The position numbers were made by a program, and so were the translations under genes. Below, piece after piece: positions 47,137-55,078 of a DNA stretch of 64,000 nucleotides; the first letter of the stretch is position 1; each line of letters starts with the position of its first letter. The stretch comes from Streptomyces kanamyceticus. GTDB lineage: Bacteria > Actinomycetota > Actinomycetes > Streptomycetales > Streptomycetaceae. The stretch covers positions 8,556,001-8,620,000 of the forward strand of contig NZ_CP023699.1 of NCBI RefSeq assembly GCF_008704495.1. Direction: 5' to 3'. Below the pieces are notes generated by a model. That model saw only the letters and a program-made list of their open reading frames with translations. It had not been told where the DNA came from and searched no databases.

Positions 47137-47847
47137 ATGAGCGTCACAGTCCCGATGCCCGTACCGCGAAGCGATCTTGCGGAAACCGTCGTCGAACGGC
47201 TCGTCGCGGCCTATCCGGCGGCGGCCGATCCGGCACGGGCCGCGCGGATGCGCGCGTACATGAAGGACGTCGCGCCCTTCCTCGGACTGACCTCGCCGGT
47301 GCGCCGCGAGCTGTCCCGCGCCGTGCTCGCGGGGACCCCGCGCCCCGACGAGGCGGACTGCGCGGCGCTCGCCCTGCGCTGCTGGGAGCTGCCCGAGCGC
47401 GAGTACGCCTACTTCGCGGCGGACTATCTGCGCCGTCACGTGCAGCGCTGTTCGTCCGGCTTCCTGCCCGTGGCCAGGCACCTCGTGACGACGCGCTCTT
47501 GGTGGGACACGGTCGACGCGCTCGCCGCACATGTCGTCGGCGCTCTGGTCGCGGCCGATCCCGCGCTGCGGACGGCCATGGACGAGTGGATCGAGGACGA
47601 GGACCTGTGGGTGGCCCGCACCGCCCTCCTCCACCAGCTCCGATACAAGTCGGCGACGGACACCGAGCGCCTCTTCGCCTACTGCGTGCGGCAGTCGGGA
47701 CACCCCGACTTCTTCGTCCGCAAGGCGATCGGCTGGTGTCTGCGGGAGTACGCCAAGACCGATCCGGCGGCCGTACGCGCCTTCGTCGAGCGGGAGCGGG
47801 ACCGGCTCGCGCCGCTGTCCGTGCGGGAAGCGTTGAAGAACCTCTGA
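47137..47847 (+). CDS. DNA alkylation repair protein (AlkD-like, HEAT repeats)
   Basis: A 236-residue all-helical protein of the AlkC/AlkD DNA-glycosylase superfamily. Visible: VVERLVAAYPAAADPARAAR, MKDVAPFLGLTSPVRRELSR, SWWDTVDALAAHVVG (substrate Trp/Asp region) and HPDFFVRKAIGWCLREYAKT. It should remove bulky or positively charged alkyl lesions. TATGGT lies seven bases before ATG 47137, so the mRNA is probably leaderless. The last 147 bp, from 47701, are repeated as the outer end of the inverted duplication. Confidence 0.9.
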   Translation: MSVTVPMPVPRSDLAETVVERLVAAYPAAADPARAARMRAYMKDVAPFLGLTSPVRRELSRAVLAGTPRPDEADCAALALRCWELPEREYAYFAADYLRRHVQRCSSGFLPVARHLVTTRSWWDTVDALAAHVVGALVAADPALRTAMDEWIEDEDLWVARTALLHQLRYKSATDTERLFAYCVRQSGHPDFFVRKAIGWCLREYAKTDPAAVRAFVERERDRLAPLSVREALKNL

Positions 47848-48193
47848 GCAACTCGGCTCGCGGAACGCGTCGTTCGGGATAAAACCATTCGACGTGGGCG
47901 CCTCCTTCGGTGAGGATCAGTGCCATGTTCCGGTACGCCTTCCTCGCAGCAACGCCCGCAGTCGCGGGCGCTGCGAAGGCTGCCGTACTCGCATCTGACG
48001 TCCTCGCACCTGACGTCCTCGTATTGGCCGTCCTCGCACCTGACGCCTTTGACGGCGCCCGAAGCTGACCCTCCCCGGACACTCCGGCGGACCCCCTAGG
48101 GGGAGGGTCGGTCAGGCCCCGGGGTCCCCGTCCCGACCGTGCGCCGAGCGCCGGTCAGGGACAACAGCTTCGAGTTCCGGAGAAGGAACAGCC
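47848..48193 (+). promoter_or_regulatory. tuf3 leader region (left copy)
   Basis: A 346-nt region between the AlkD-like stop and the truncated tuf3. It holds four 15-nt tandem repeats (47985-48044, of the type GTCCTCGCACCTGAC), a possible 47-codon ORF (47925-48068) and a strong hairpin: GACCCTCCCC (48067-48076) with GGGGAGGGTC (48100-48109). An identical leader lies before the intact tuf3. Confidence 0.6.
47925..48068 (+). CDS. Possible 47-codon leader ORF before tuf3 (left copy)
   Basis: The reading frame begins ATGTTCCGGTACGCC after GGTGAGGATC and gives a hydrophobic Ala/Val/Leu-rich peptide with an LAPDVL repeat. Third-base G/C bias is weak, so it may not be a protein; it ends just where the leader hairpin starts. 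The mirror copy is at 50795-50938. Confidence 0.3.
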   Translation: MFRYAFLAATPAVAGAAKAAVLASDVLAPDVLVLAVLAPDAFDGARS

Positions 48194-48949
48194 ATGTCCA
48201 AGACGGCATACGTGCGCACCAAGCCGCACCTCAACATCGGCACCATGGGCCACGTCGACCACGGCAAGACCACCCTGACCGCCGCCATCACCAAGGTCCT
48301 CAGCGAGCGCGGCACCGGCACGTTCGTGCCCTTCGAACGGATCGACCGGGCCCCGGAGGAGGCGCAGCGCGGCATCACCATCAACATCGCGCACGTCGAG
48401 TACGAGACCGACACCCGGCACTACGCGCACGTCGACATGCCAGGACACGCCGACTACGTCAAGAACATGGTCACCGGAGCCGCGCAGCTCGACGGGGCGA
48501 TCCTCGTCGTCTCCGCGCTCGACGGGATCATGCCGCAGACCGCGGAGCACGTGCTGCTCGCCCGGCAGGTCGGCGTCGACCACATCGTCGTCGCCCTCAA
48601 CAAGGCCGACGCCGTCGACGACGGTGAGGACGCTGAGCTCACCGACCTCGTCGAGCTCGAGGTCCGCGACCTGCTCTCCACGCACGGGTACGGCGGGGAC
48701 TGTGTCCCTGTCGTACGCGTATCCGGGCTCAAGGCCCTGGAGGGCGACGAGCGGTGGACGGCCTCCATCGAGGCGCTGCTCGACGCCGTCGACACGTATG
48801 TGCCGATGCCCGAGAGGTACCTCGACGCGCCCTTCCTGCTCCCGGTCGAGAACGTGCTCACCATCACCGGGGTGGGGGAGAGGGGTGGGTTTACGTTTCG
48901 ATTGCGGTGCGGCTCTTGGGGCAGTGATGCGAAGCATCTTGCTGCCTGA
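48194..48949 (+). pseudogene. Truncated EF-Tu3 gene (G domain only)
   Basis: The frame begins like intact tuf3 with a good binding site (GGAGAAGGAACAGCC) and keeps all GTPase motifs: [21 protein letters not shown] and VSGLKAL. After VENVLTITG (48873) it runs into unrelated sequence for 25 codons and stops. Domains II and III are missing. If translated it would give a 251-residue free G domain. After 48840 it differs from the intact copy (VENVLT against VENTFT), although both are tuf-like. Confidence 0.88.
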
Positions 48950-49484
48950 CCAACTGTTTCGGCACCGATGGCATGGGCAGGCCCTCCTCGAATTGCGGGA
49001 TCTGACCTGAGTCCACACTGCCGTCACCCGAACGCCGCGGGTGGCATCCGAGTCTGGAGCTGAAAGACATCGACATCAGTCTCTCCACGGTCACCTTAGA
49101 CATCATGGACGTCGTCGGCCAGGCGATGCCTAGGAGCCCTCACCGCCCGCAGAAGTGACGCGGAGATCCTGGTAGAGCTGGCCAAGCAAAGGCTCTGCGA
49201 CAAGATTCCCGAACCGCCACCACGGTCAGGTCATCGGAGCAGGTCAAGCGCCGACGGAATGGCTACCACCTATGCGAACGGTACGAGCAGCGCCCCCGAC
49301 TCTCCTGCTGGCGAGTGGATTTCGTACCTGACCAGCGACGATCAATAGATCAAGTACGGAACGAGCTTTCTCAGTGTCCCCGCACCGCCGGTGGGCCAGG
49401 ACCATCAGGTTCTGACCCACCGGCAGTGGTCTTGCACTCTCATGCAGTACCGGGGTGCCGGTTTCGTGAGGTGCGACGGTCGGT
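48876..49484. other. 609-nt non-coding segment between the two tuf3 copies
   Basis: GC content is lower than the neighbours and there is no frame with host codon bias. One fragment reads LELKDIDISLSTVTLDIMDV near 49050-49110, like a remnant of a lost gene. It contains the tuf3 terminator at 49387-49424. Confidence 0.5.
49387..49424 (-). terminator. Terminator of the intact tuf3
   Basis: GCCGGTGGG (49387-49395) pairs with CCCACCGGC (49416-49424). The inner CAGGACC/GGTTCTG arms extend the stem to an ATCA loop. It lies about 60 nt after the tuf3 stop. Confidence 0.75.
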
Positions 49485-50669
49485 CTAGCTGAAGACCTCG
49501 GTCACGGTGCCCGCGCCGACGGTGCGTCCGCCCTCGCGGATCGCGAAGCCGAGGCCCGGCTCCAGGGGCAGCTCACGGCCGAGCTCGACGGTCATCGTGA
49601 CGGTGTCGCCGGGGCGGGCGACGGCCGTTTCGCCGAGGTCGACGTCGCCGACCACGTCTGCGGTGCGGATGTAGAACTGCGGCCGGTACCCGGTCGTGAC
49701 GGGCGTCGAGCGGCCGCCCTCGCCCGCCGACAGGACGTACACCTGCGCGGAGAAGCGACGGCTCGGCGTGGCGCTGCCGGGCGCCGCGACGATGTGCCCG
49801 CGGCGCACCGCGTCGCGGGGCACGCCGCGCAGCAGCAGCGCGACGTTGTCCCCGGCCTGCGCGGAGTCCATAGGCTTACCGAAGGTCTCTAGGCCGGTAA
49901 CGACCGTCTCCGTGTCCGCGCCGAGCACCTCCACGCGGTCGCCGACCTTGACGCTGCCGCGCTCGACGGCGCCGGTGACGACGGTGCCGCGACCAGTGAT
50001 CGTGAAGGTGTTCTCGACGGGCAGCAGGAAGGGCGCGTCGAGATACCTCTCGGGCATCGGCACATAGGTGTCGACGGCGTCGAGCAGCGCCTCGATGGAG
50101 GCCGTCCACCGCGGGTCGCCCTCCAGGGCCTTGAGCCCGGATACGCGTACGACAGGGACACAGTCCCCGCCGTACCCGTGTGCGGAGAGCAGGTCGCGGA
50201 CCTCGAGCTCGACGAGGTCGGTGAGCTCAGCGTCCTCACCGTCGTCGACGGCGTCGGCCTTGTTGAGGGCGACGACGATGTGGTCGACGCCGACCTGCCG
50301 GGCGAGCAGCACGTGCTCCGCGGTCTGCGGCATGATCCCGTCGAGCGCGGAGACGACGAGGATCGCCCCGTCGAGCTGCGCGGCTCCGGTGACCATGTTC
50401 TTGACGTAGTCGGCGTGTCCTGGCATGTCGACGTGCGCGTAGTGCCGGGTGTCGGTCTCGTACTCGACGTGCGCGATGTTGATGGTGATGCCGCGCTGCG
50501 CCTCCTCCGGGGCCCGGTCGATCCGTTCGAAGGGCACGAACGTGCCGGTGCCGCGCTCGCTGAGGACCTTGGTGATGGCGGCGGTCAGGGTGGTCTTGCC
50601 GTGGTCGACGTGGCCCATGGTGCCGATGTTGAGGTGCGGCTTGGTGCGCACGTATGCCGTCTTGGACAT
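49485..50669 (-). CDS. tuf3: Elongation factor Tu, EF-Tu3 type
   Basis: A 394-residue translational GTPase that carries aminoacyl-tRNA to the ribosome. G motifs: GHVDHGKT (19-26), [13 protein letters not shown] and SGLKAL; domain II begins near [20 protein letters not shown] and domain III is complete to the C terminus. Sequence features ([20 protein letters not shown], an Asp-rich loop [16 protein letters not shown]) are those of the divergent Streptomyces EF-Tu3, an accessory copy, not the main str-operon tuf. It starts at ATG 50669 with GGAGAAGGAACAGCC. It lies on the minus strand as the right part of an inverted duplication, with its upstream neighbour AlkD reduced to a remnant. Confidence 0.95.
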   Translation of the reverse strand: MSKTAYVRTKPHLNIGTMGHVDHGKTTLTAAITKVLSERGTGTFVPFERIDRAPEEAQRGITINIAHVEYETDTRHYAHVDMPGHADYVKNMVTGAAQLDGAILVVSALDGIMPQTAEHVLLARQVGVDHIVVALNKADAVDDGEDAELTDLVELEVRDLLSAHGYGGDCVPVVRVSGLKALEGDPRWTASIEALLDAVDTYVPMPERYLDAPFLLPVENTFTITGRGTVVTGAVERGSVKVGDRVEVLGADTETVVTGLETFGKPMDSAQAGDNVALLLRGVPRDAVRRGHIVAAPGSATPSRRFSAQVYVLSAGEGGRSTPVTTGYRPQFYIRTADVVGDVDLGETAVARPGDTVTMTVELGRELPLEPGLGFAIREGGRTVGAGTVTEVFS

Positions 50670-51015
50670 GGCTGTTCCTTCTCCGGAACTCGAAGCTGTT
50701 GTCCCTGACCGGCGCTCGGCGCACGGTCGGGACGGGGACCCCGGGGCCTGACCGACCCTCCCCCTAGGGGGTCCGCCGGAGTGTCCGGGGAGGGTCAGCT
50801 TCGGGCGCCGTCAAAGGCGTCAGGTGCGAGGACGGCCAATACGAGGACGTCAGGTGCGAGGACGTCAGATGCGAGTACGGCAGCCTTCGCAGCGCCCGCG
50901 ACTGCGGGCGTTGCTGCGAGGAAGGCGTACCGGAACATGGCACTGATCCTCACCGAAGGAGGCGCCCACGTCGAATGGTTTTATCCCGAACGACGCGTTC
51001 CGCGAGCCGAGTTGC
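50670..51015 (-). promoter_or_regulatory. tuf3 leader region (right copy)
   Basis: Identical, as far as I can see, to 47848-48193 in reverse. The leader hairpin is at 50754-50796 and the 15-nt repeats at 50819-50878. It should carry the tuf3 promoter. Confidence 0.6.
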
Positions 51016-51162
51016 TCAGAGGTTCTTCAACGCTTCCCGCACGGACAGCGGCGCGAGCCGGTCCCGCTCCCGCTCGACGAAGGCGCGTACGGCCGCCGGA
51101 TCGGTCTTGGCGTACTCCCGCAGACACCAGCCGATCGCCTTGCGGACGAAGAAGTCCGGGTG
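51016..51162 (-). pseudogene. 3' remnant of the AlkD-like gene
   Basis: The last 48 codons plus stop of the AlkD-like gene (HPDFFVRKAIGWCLREYAKT onwards). Everything upstream is replaced by the tRNA-like repeat cluster. Confidence 0.9.
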
Positions 51163-51805
51163 CGAGTCGTAGTCGCGGGGACTGTGTCGTTCTGAACCCG
51201 GCGTATAGCTCGGCTCGTCTGCTTTTACGGCCCTGAACTGGGGTTTTCCCGGGGGCAGGGCCATTCGGTGTCGTGGCGGGTGTGCCCGGCTGACCTGGGG
51301 GTTCCCGGGAGTTCCCGCGTGTTTGTACAACGGATGTGCAATGGGGGATCGGTGGGCGGGAGCGTTGTGGCTTGTTGGGTGGGGCACCGAGACGGGAGGC
51401 GCGGGTTCGAACCCTCGACGGGGTCGCCAACAGATGGGAACGGGCGTGACGTGCGGGTTTGCGGTGGGCGGGTCACGATCACTGCTGTGTATGACTTGGC
51501 GTAGTTGGGTTGGCCGCAGGTCCGAGTCCCTGGCGGGAGCCACAGAACATGGGAAGCGGGATTTTCCCCAGCCCGGGGCGGGGTGCTGGTACTCACGGCG
51601 GCAGTGTCGTTCCGAACCCGGCGGGCGGGCTGATCTGGCGTTTCCCAGAGGCGTTGAGTGTGCGTTGGCGGGGCGGGTGTGTGGCCATGGCCGGGCAGGG
51701 CCAATCCTTCGCGGGGCCCGGGAAGCTGCCGCAGGTTCGAGTCCTCGACGGCGCGTGATGCGGATAGGAACGGGTGTGAACTGGGGCTTTCCTCGAAGGG
51801 CACAG
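51163..51805. repeat. Cluster of tRNA-like degenerate repeats
   Basis: No gene. The segment is built from related units. GTGTCGTTCTGAACCCGGCG at 51184-51203 recurs as GTGTCGTTCCGAACCCGGCG at 51605-51624. T-arm-like GGGTTCGAACCC, CAGGTCCGAGTCCC and CAGGTTCGAGTCC occur near 51410, 51530 and 51730. A tail of the type GGAACGGGTGTGAACTGGGG recurs. D-loop-like GCGTAGTTGGGTTGG directly precedes one T-arm, so these look like tRNA ends with the anticodon arm lost. None folds into a full tRNA. Confidence 0.65.
51452..51559 (+). repeat. Left direct repeat of the island (att-like)
   Basis: Starts TGCGGGTTTGCGGTGGGCGG, contains ATGACTTGGCGTAGTTGGGT and a T-arm-like stretch, and ends near GAAGCGG. About four of five bases match the copy at 63881-63990 in the same orientation. 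Confidence 0.7.
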
Positions 51806-51809
51806 ACGC

Positions 51810-54086
51810 TCACCCCCAATGTTCCTCCTGGTAGCGCAGGAGGTCGTCGCCGTGGAGTTGCTTGGTGGCGTTGCCGACCCGGACCCAGAAGTCGGTTGCC
51901 TCGTTGCCGCCCTTCGTGGGCTTGGCGAACACCGGCCGACCCGCCGCGGCAACACTGATCTGACAGACGATGCGGGCGGAGACTTCGGGGAAGCGGACGC
52001 GGACGGTGCTTGCTGTCGGGGTGGACAGGCTGCTGTCGAGGAGTTGGCGCACGAAAAGCTCATACCCGTCGACGCTGGCCTGCCGCTCAAGGGTGGTGAG
52101 ATCGTTCTCGATGCCGAGGACGGTCGAGTCGTCGGCGACACCGATGAACAGATTGCCGCCTTCGCCGTTCAGGAAACCACAGACAGCCTTGACGATGTTG
52201 TTCCGTAGGGATTTGTCGGCTTGCTGGGTGTATACGTTCCAGCGGGCGCTGGCCTTGAACTCGGTGCTTTGGGACTCGCCTGCGGCGATGATGTCAGCCG
52301 GGGCGGTGGGGATATACGCAGGCTGTTCCTCGGTAAGGCTCTCGAACGCTTCCCGCACCACCCGGGCTATCAGTTGGCGGCGCCGTTCCAGGAAGGTCGG
52401 GTAGTCAAGCTGTTCCCAGCCGACCGGAAGCGCGTGCCACCGTACTTGTCGCTCGAGTACCGCCGGGTCCATCGCGTCGGTGATCCTCGGCCAGTAGTCG
52501 TGTGGTGCGTCGGTGTTGGCCATCTCAGTTGCCGGCCACGTCACGTAGGCCATGTTGGCGATGGCGTTGACTTGGCGCCGGTCGGTGATGCCCAGCCCGG
52601 CGAGCGTCTTGGGGTGGAACAGGTTGTCTCGATCGATGCCCTTGGCGGGTTTGACCGAGGGGTCCAGAAGCTCACGGATTCGTTGGTTGCCGCAGAGCAT
52701 TTCGGCGTCGAGGATGTTCAGGGCTGCCTGATAGGCAAACAACACCGGTGAACGCGACGAGGAGGTGTCCAGCCGGTTCGGCAGCGAAATATCCCAGTAG
52801 TCGCCAGTGAAGTTCGCTGCGATGATCCGGTCGAGTTCCGCGGCGAAGGCTCGGCCGTCGCCGTGCGGCAGACTGCCGATCCGCCCCAGATCGAACTCCA
52901 TCTGTGACTCAGGAGAGTTGGAGTACCGGCCGGTGGTGTGCGCCATGAAGAACCACCGAGCGATCACCGGACGCAGTTCGTCGGCCGACAAGCCGAAGTC
53001 GTGGCGCCCGATCAGCCAGATCGTATAGCTGTACAGCAGGGCGTTGTCGGAGGTGATCATCTTGCGGCTTCGGAAGCCGGCCGTTGTGACGCACTGGAAG
53101 AACTCGTGCCAGCTGGTCGGGTCCAGGACCTTCGTATGCGCTTGGGCCAGCCGGTCGAACTGCTCCTGTCGCCGTGCGACGGTGACCTTGCCGGTTTCGA
53201 GGTCCTTGCCCCGTAGAACGCTGTAGACATGCTGCAGTCGGGCTCGCCTGAAGGCGACGGCGACCGCGACGCGCAGGAGTTGGTCCGGCCTGGGATCCAG
53301 AAAGGCGTTGCGAGGGCTCGGGCCGGGGAGTCCCGCGATCACCGCGGCCCGGCTGAAGTCCTCGAGCTGGCGCCGACCCTTCTCCCAGTGCACCGACATC
53401 AGGGTGAGGATGAAGTCGGACTGGTTGAGCTTCACGCCTTCGGAGTTGATGCGAACGAAGATGTCGGCCACCTGCTCCTCGTCGGCCGAAGCGCCCAGTT
53501 CCACTACCTGGAAGCGAAACTCGTGCAGGTCCCGGACTCGGTCTATTCGTTCTTCGAGTTCATCCTTGGCGGCGTCTGACAGGGCCTGTCCGCTTGCATG
53601 TTCCAGCCGTTGGAAGAACTTCCGGACGGTGGGCTTGTAGCCGCCTCGGGCCCAGAGTGCGGTGATATCCGGGATGAAGTGGGCGTCACGCTCTATCGCC
53701 GCGTCCGTGACCTCGAACGTCTGGTCCTCCGGATGAAATGCGATGCGCACGTTGATCTCGTCAAAGGACTTGGTCACGATCTTGCGCCCGGTCAGGACGG
53801 CGAAGAGGGCGGTGAGCCGCTGCTGCCCGTCAACGACCAACAGCTGGGGTGCCCGATCGCTGGCTTCCGTCCCGATCTGCCGCGTCCCCACCTCGGCGCC
53901 GGTCTCCCAGAACATCAGGGTGCCGATCGGGTAGCCGCGATACATCGAGTCGAAGAGGTCTCGGGTCTTCGCCGCGGACCATACGAATGGTCGCTGGATA
54001 TCGGGGAGCCCGATCCGTCCGCCTTCGATGTTCTCGATCAGGTGCCGAAGTGTGTAACCCGTGTCGCGGTACAGAGTGGGTGGCAC
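51810..54086 (-). CDS. DUF262 (GmrSD N-terminal-like) protein fused to AlbA_2 domain
   Basis: A 758-residue protein. The N-terminal DUF262 domain has IGLPDIQRPFVWSAAKTRDL and the nucleotide-binding motif VVDGQQRLTALFAV (about residues 85-98). The middle resembles DUF1524/HNH, but where active members have HHxFPK it reads DNLFHPKTLAGLG (near 487), so the nuclease site is probably altered. From about residue 604 a Schlafen-like AlbA_2 domain follows (ESQSTEFKASARWN, GFLNGEGGNLFIGVADDSTV). GTG 54086 is preferred because AGGAG lies nine bases before it; TTG 54092 is closer. DUF262 proteins act in defence against modified phage DNA; this fusion is an unproven variant. Confidence 0.85.
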   Translation of the reverse strand: MPPTLYRDTGYTLRHLIENIEGGRIGLPDIQRPFVWSAAKTRDLFDSMYRGYPIGTLMFWETGAEVGTRQIGTEASDRAPQLLVVDGQQRLTALFAVLTGRKIVTKSFDEINVRIAFHPEDQTFEVTDAAIERDAHFIPDITALWARGGYKPTVRKFFQRLEHASGQALSDAAKDELEERIDRVRDLHEFRFQVVELGASADEEQVADIFVRINSEGVKLNQSDFILTLMSVHWEKGRRQLEDFSRAAVIAGLPGPSPRNAFLDPRPDQLLRVAVAVAFRRARLQHVYSVLRGKDLETGKVTVARRQEQFDRLAQAHTKVLDPTSWHEFFQCVTTAGFRSRKMITSDNALLYSYTIWLIGRHDFGLSADELRPVIARWFFMAHTTGRYSNSPESQMEFDLGRIGSLPHGDGRAFAAELDRIIAANFTGDYWDISLPNRLDTSSSRSPVLFAYQAALNILDAEMLCGNQRIRELLDPSVKPAKGIDRDNLFHPKTLAGLGITDRRQVNAIANMAYVTWPATEMANTDAPHDYWPRITDAMDPAVLERQVRWHALPVGWEQLDYPTFLERRRQLIARVVREAFESLTEEQPAYIPTAPADIIAAGESQSTEFKASARWNVYTQQADKSLRNNIVKAVCGFLNGEGGNLFIGVADDSTVLGIENDLTTLERQASVDGYELFVRQLLDSSLSTPTASTVRVRFPEVSARIVCQISVAAAGRPVFAKPTKGGNEATDFWVRVGNATKQLHGDDLLRYQEEHWG

Positions 54087-54271
54087 AGCCAAGTGCTCCT
54101 AATGTCCGGGGGCGGCTGGTCGGCGGAAGCAGGCAGAGTGTGGAGGCAGCATCAGACTTCTACCACGCGGACTCGCCGCGCCGCAGCGCCAATGGCGTCT
54201 GTTGCAAGGGCGGGTGCGCTTGCGGGAATCGACCAGGCCGGTTTTCGAGGGCAGGAGAGGTCAGGGCGTGA
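54087..54271. other. Region between DUF262 gene and IS remnant
   Basis: It should hold the promoter of the minus-strand DUF262-AlbA_2 gene. No gene seen. Confidence 0.4.
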
Positions 54272-54651
54272 TCAAGTTCCGTTGAGGTCTGGCTCGTCGG
54301 TGATGTCCAGGATCCGGAGTGCTTGTTCGGGTTGGTGGCGGGTGGCGCGGGTGGTCTTGGTGATGTTGTTGGCTCCGAGGGTCTTCAGCGTGCCGATGGC
54401 GAGGTTACGGAGCTGGCCATAGCGCGGGGTGTGGTGTCGACGTGGATGGCGGAGGCGTCCTTGGCGAAGGTCCGGTCTCGAATGTGATGCAGGGCCTCTA
54501 CTGTTCAGTGCCCGCGGATCACGGTGGCCAGCTCGACCGGGTCGGCCTGGTGGGCATCGAGGTACGGGCGCACGTCAGCGACCCGATCGGCGTCCAGCGG
54601 CCCCAGCTTCAGCAGGACAGCAGGGATGGCGGAAGATGCAGCAGAAGGCAC
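54272..54651 (-). pseudogene. ISAs1 family transposase remnant
   Basis: The minus strand encodes the family's N-terminal end (VPSAASSAIPAVLLKLGPLD, starting at GTG 54651) joined directly to its C-terminal end (ALHHIRDRTFAKDASAI, NLAIGTLKTLGANNITKTTR). The roughly 300 central codons are missing, a TGA stands where the Trp of RGHW should be, and a frameshift follows TTPR. It is dead. Confidence 0.82.
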
Positions 54652-54780
54652 GGCACCTCATGATCAACGGCGTAAGACACCGCGATGATCACGAAGCTCG
54701 TGCCTGCAATGCTGTCCACCTCCACCAGCCACAACCCGAACTCACCACACAACCAGGGAACTTGCAGCCGCCTGGACCTT

Positions 54781-54927
54781 CTATGCGAGATGCGCCGGAC
54801 GCTCGGCGAACACCACGATCTTCTCGTGCACCGCAACAGCCATCTCGGCGGTCAGCGCCCCGGCCTGGATGTGCTCCCACGCCTCAGTCTCAGCATCCAG
54901 CAAGTCCTGGGGAACTTCGATAGCCAT
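54781..54927 (-). CDS. Small hypothetical protein, probably truncated
   Basis: 48 residues: MAIEVPQDLLDAETEAWEHI and then QAGALTAEMAVAVHEKIVVF. Codons look real. It reads like the first half of a small helical protein, cut off near the IS remnant. The start at ATG 54927 has a purine-rich GGATCGAAAG before it. Confidence 0.45.
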   Translation of the reverse strand: MAIEVPQDLLDAETEAWEHIQAGALTAEMAVAVHEKIVVFAERPAHLA

Positions 54928-55013
54928 CTTTCGATCCCAGGCCGCACCCAAGACCCGTGCACATACTGTGTCCTGTGCGATCGGGCTCTCCTCCTCTGTC
55001 CGGCCGAACCGCG

Positions 55014-55036
55014 TTGTCAGTGGTGCCACTTACGAT
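55014..55036 (+). promoter_or_regulatory. RecA-independent DNA-damage promoter of the DUF262-radC unit
   Basis: TTGTCAGTG (55014-55022), exactly eight bases, then TACGAT (55031-55036): a full match to TTGTCRGTG-N8-TANNNT, 43 nt before the DUF262 start codon. Confidence 0.85.
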
Positions 55037-55078
55037 CGGTTCTGAGGTTGTACGTGGCAGCGACACGAGGGGGCGGAC

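Larger units (their letters stand above)
47701..48840. repeat. Left arm of 1,140-bp inverted duplication
   Basis: Reverse-complement copy of 50023-51162. It covers the 3' end of the AlkD-like gene, the tuf3 leader and the first 647 bp of tuf3. By eye I see only about six mismatches, including 47706 at the edge. Similarity stops sharply on the AlkD side and drops to a diverged but still tuf-like sequence on the other side. Confidence 0.93.
50023..51162. repeat. Right arm of 1,140-bp inverted duplication
   Basis: Mirror of 47701-48840: position x on the left equals 98863 minus x here. It includes the first 647 bp of intact tuf3, its leader and 147 bp of the AlkD 3' end. Confidence 0.93.

Noticed and set aside
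51190..51805. Possible intact tRNA genes
   Set aside because: T-arm and D-loop motifs are visible, but no stretch gives a matching acceptor stem plus anticodon arm.
51016..51819. Minus-strand ORFs reading Arg/Pro-rich protein over the repeat cluster
   Set aside because: They are repeats of the tRNA-like modules read in antisense and show no host codon bias.
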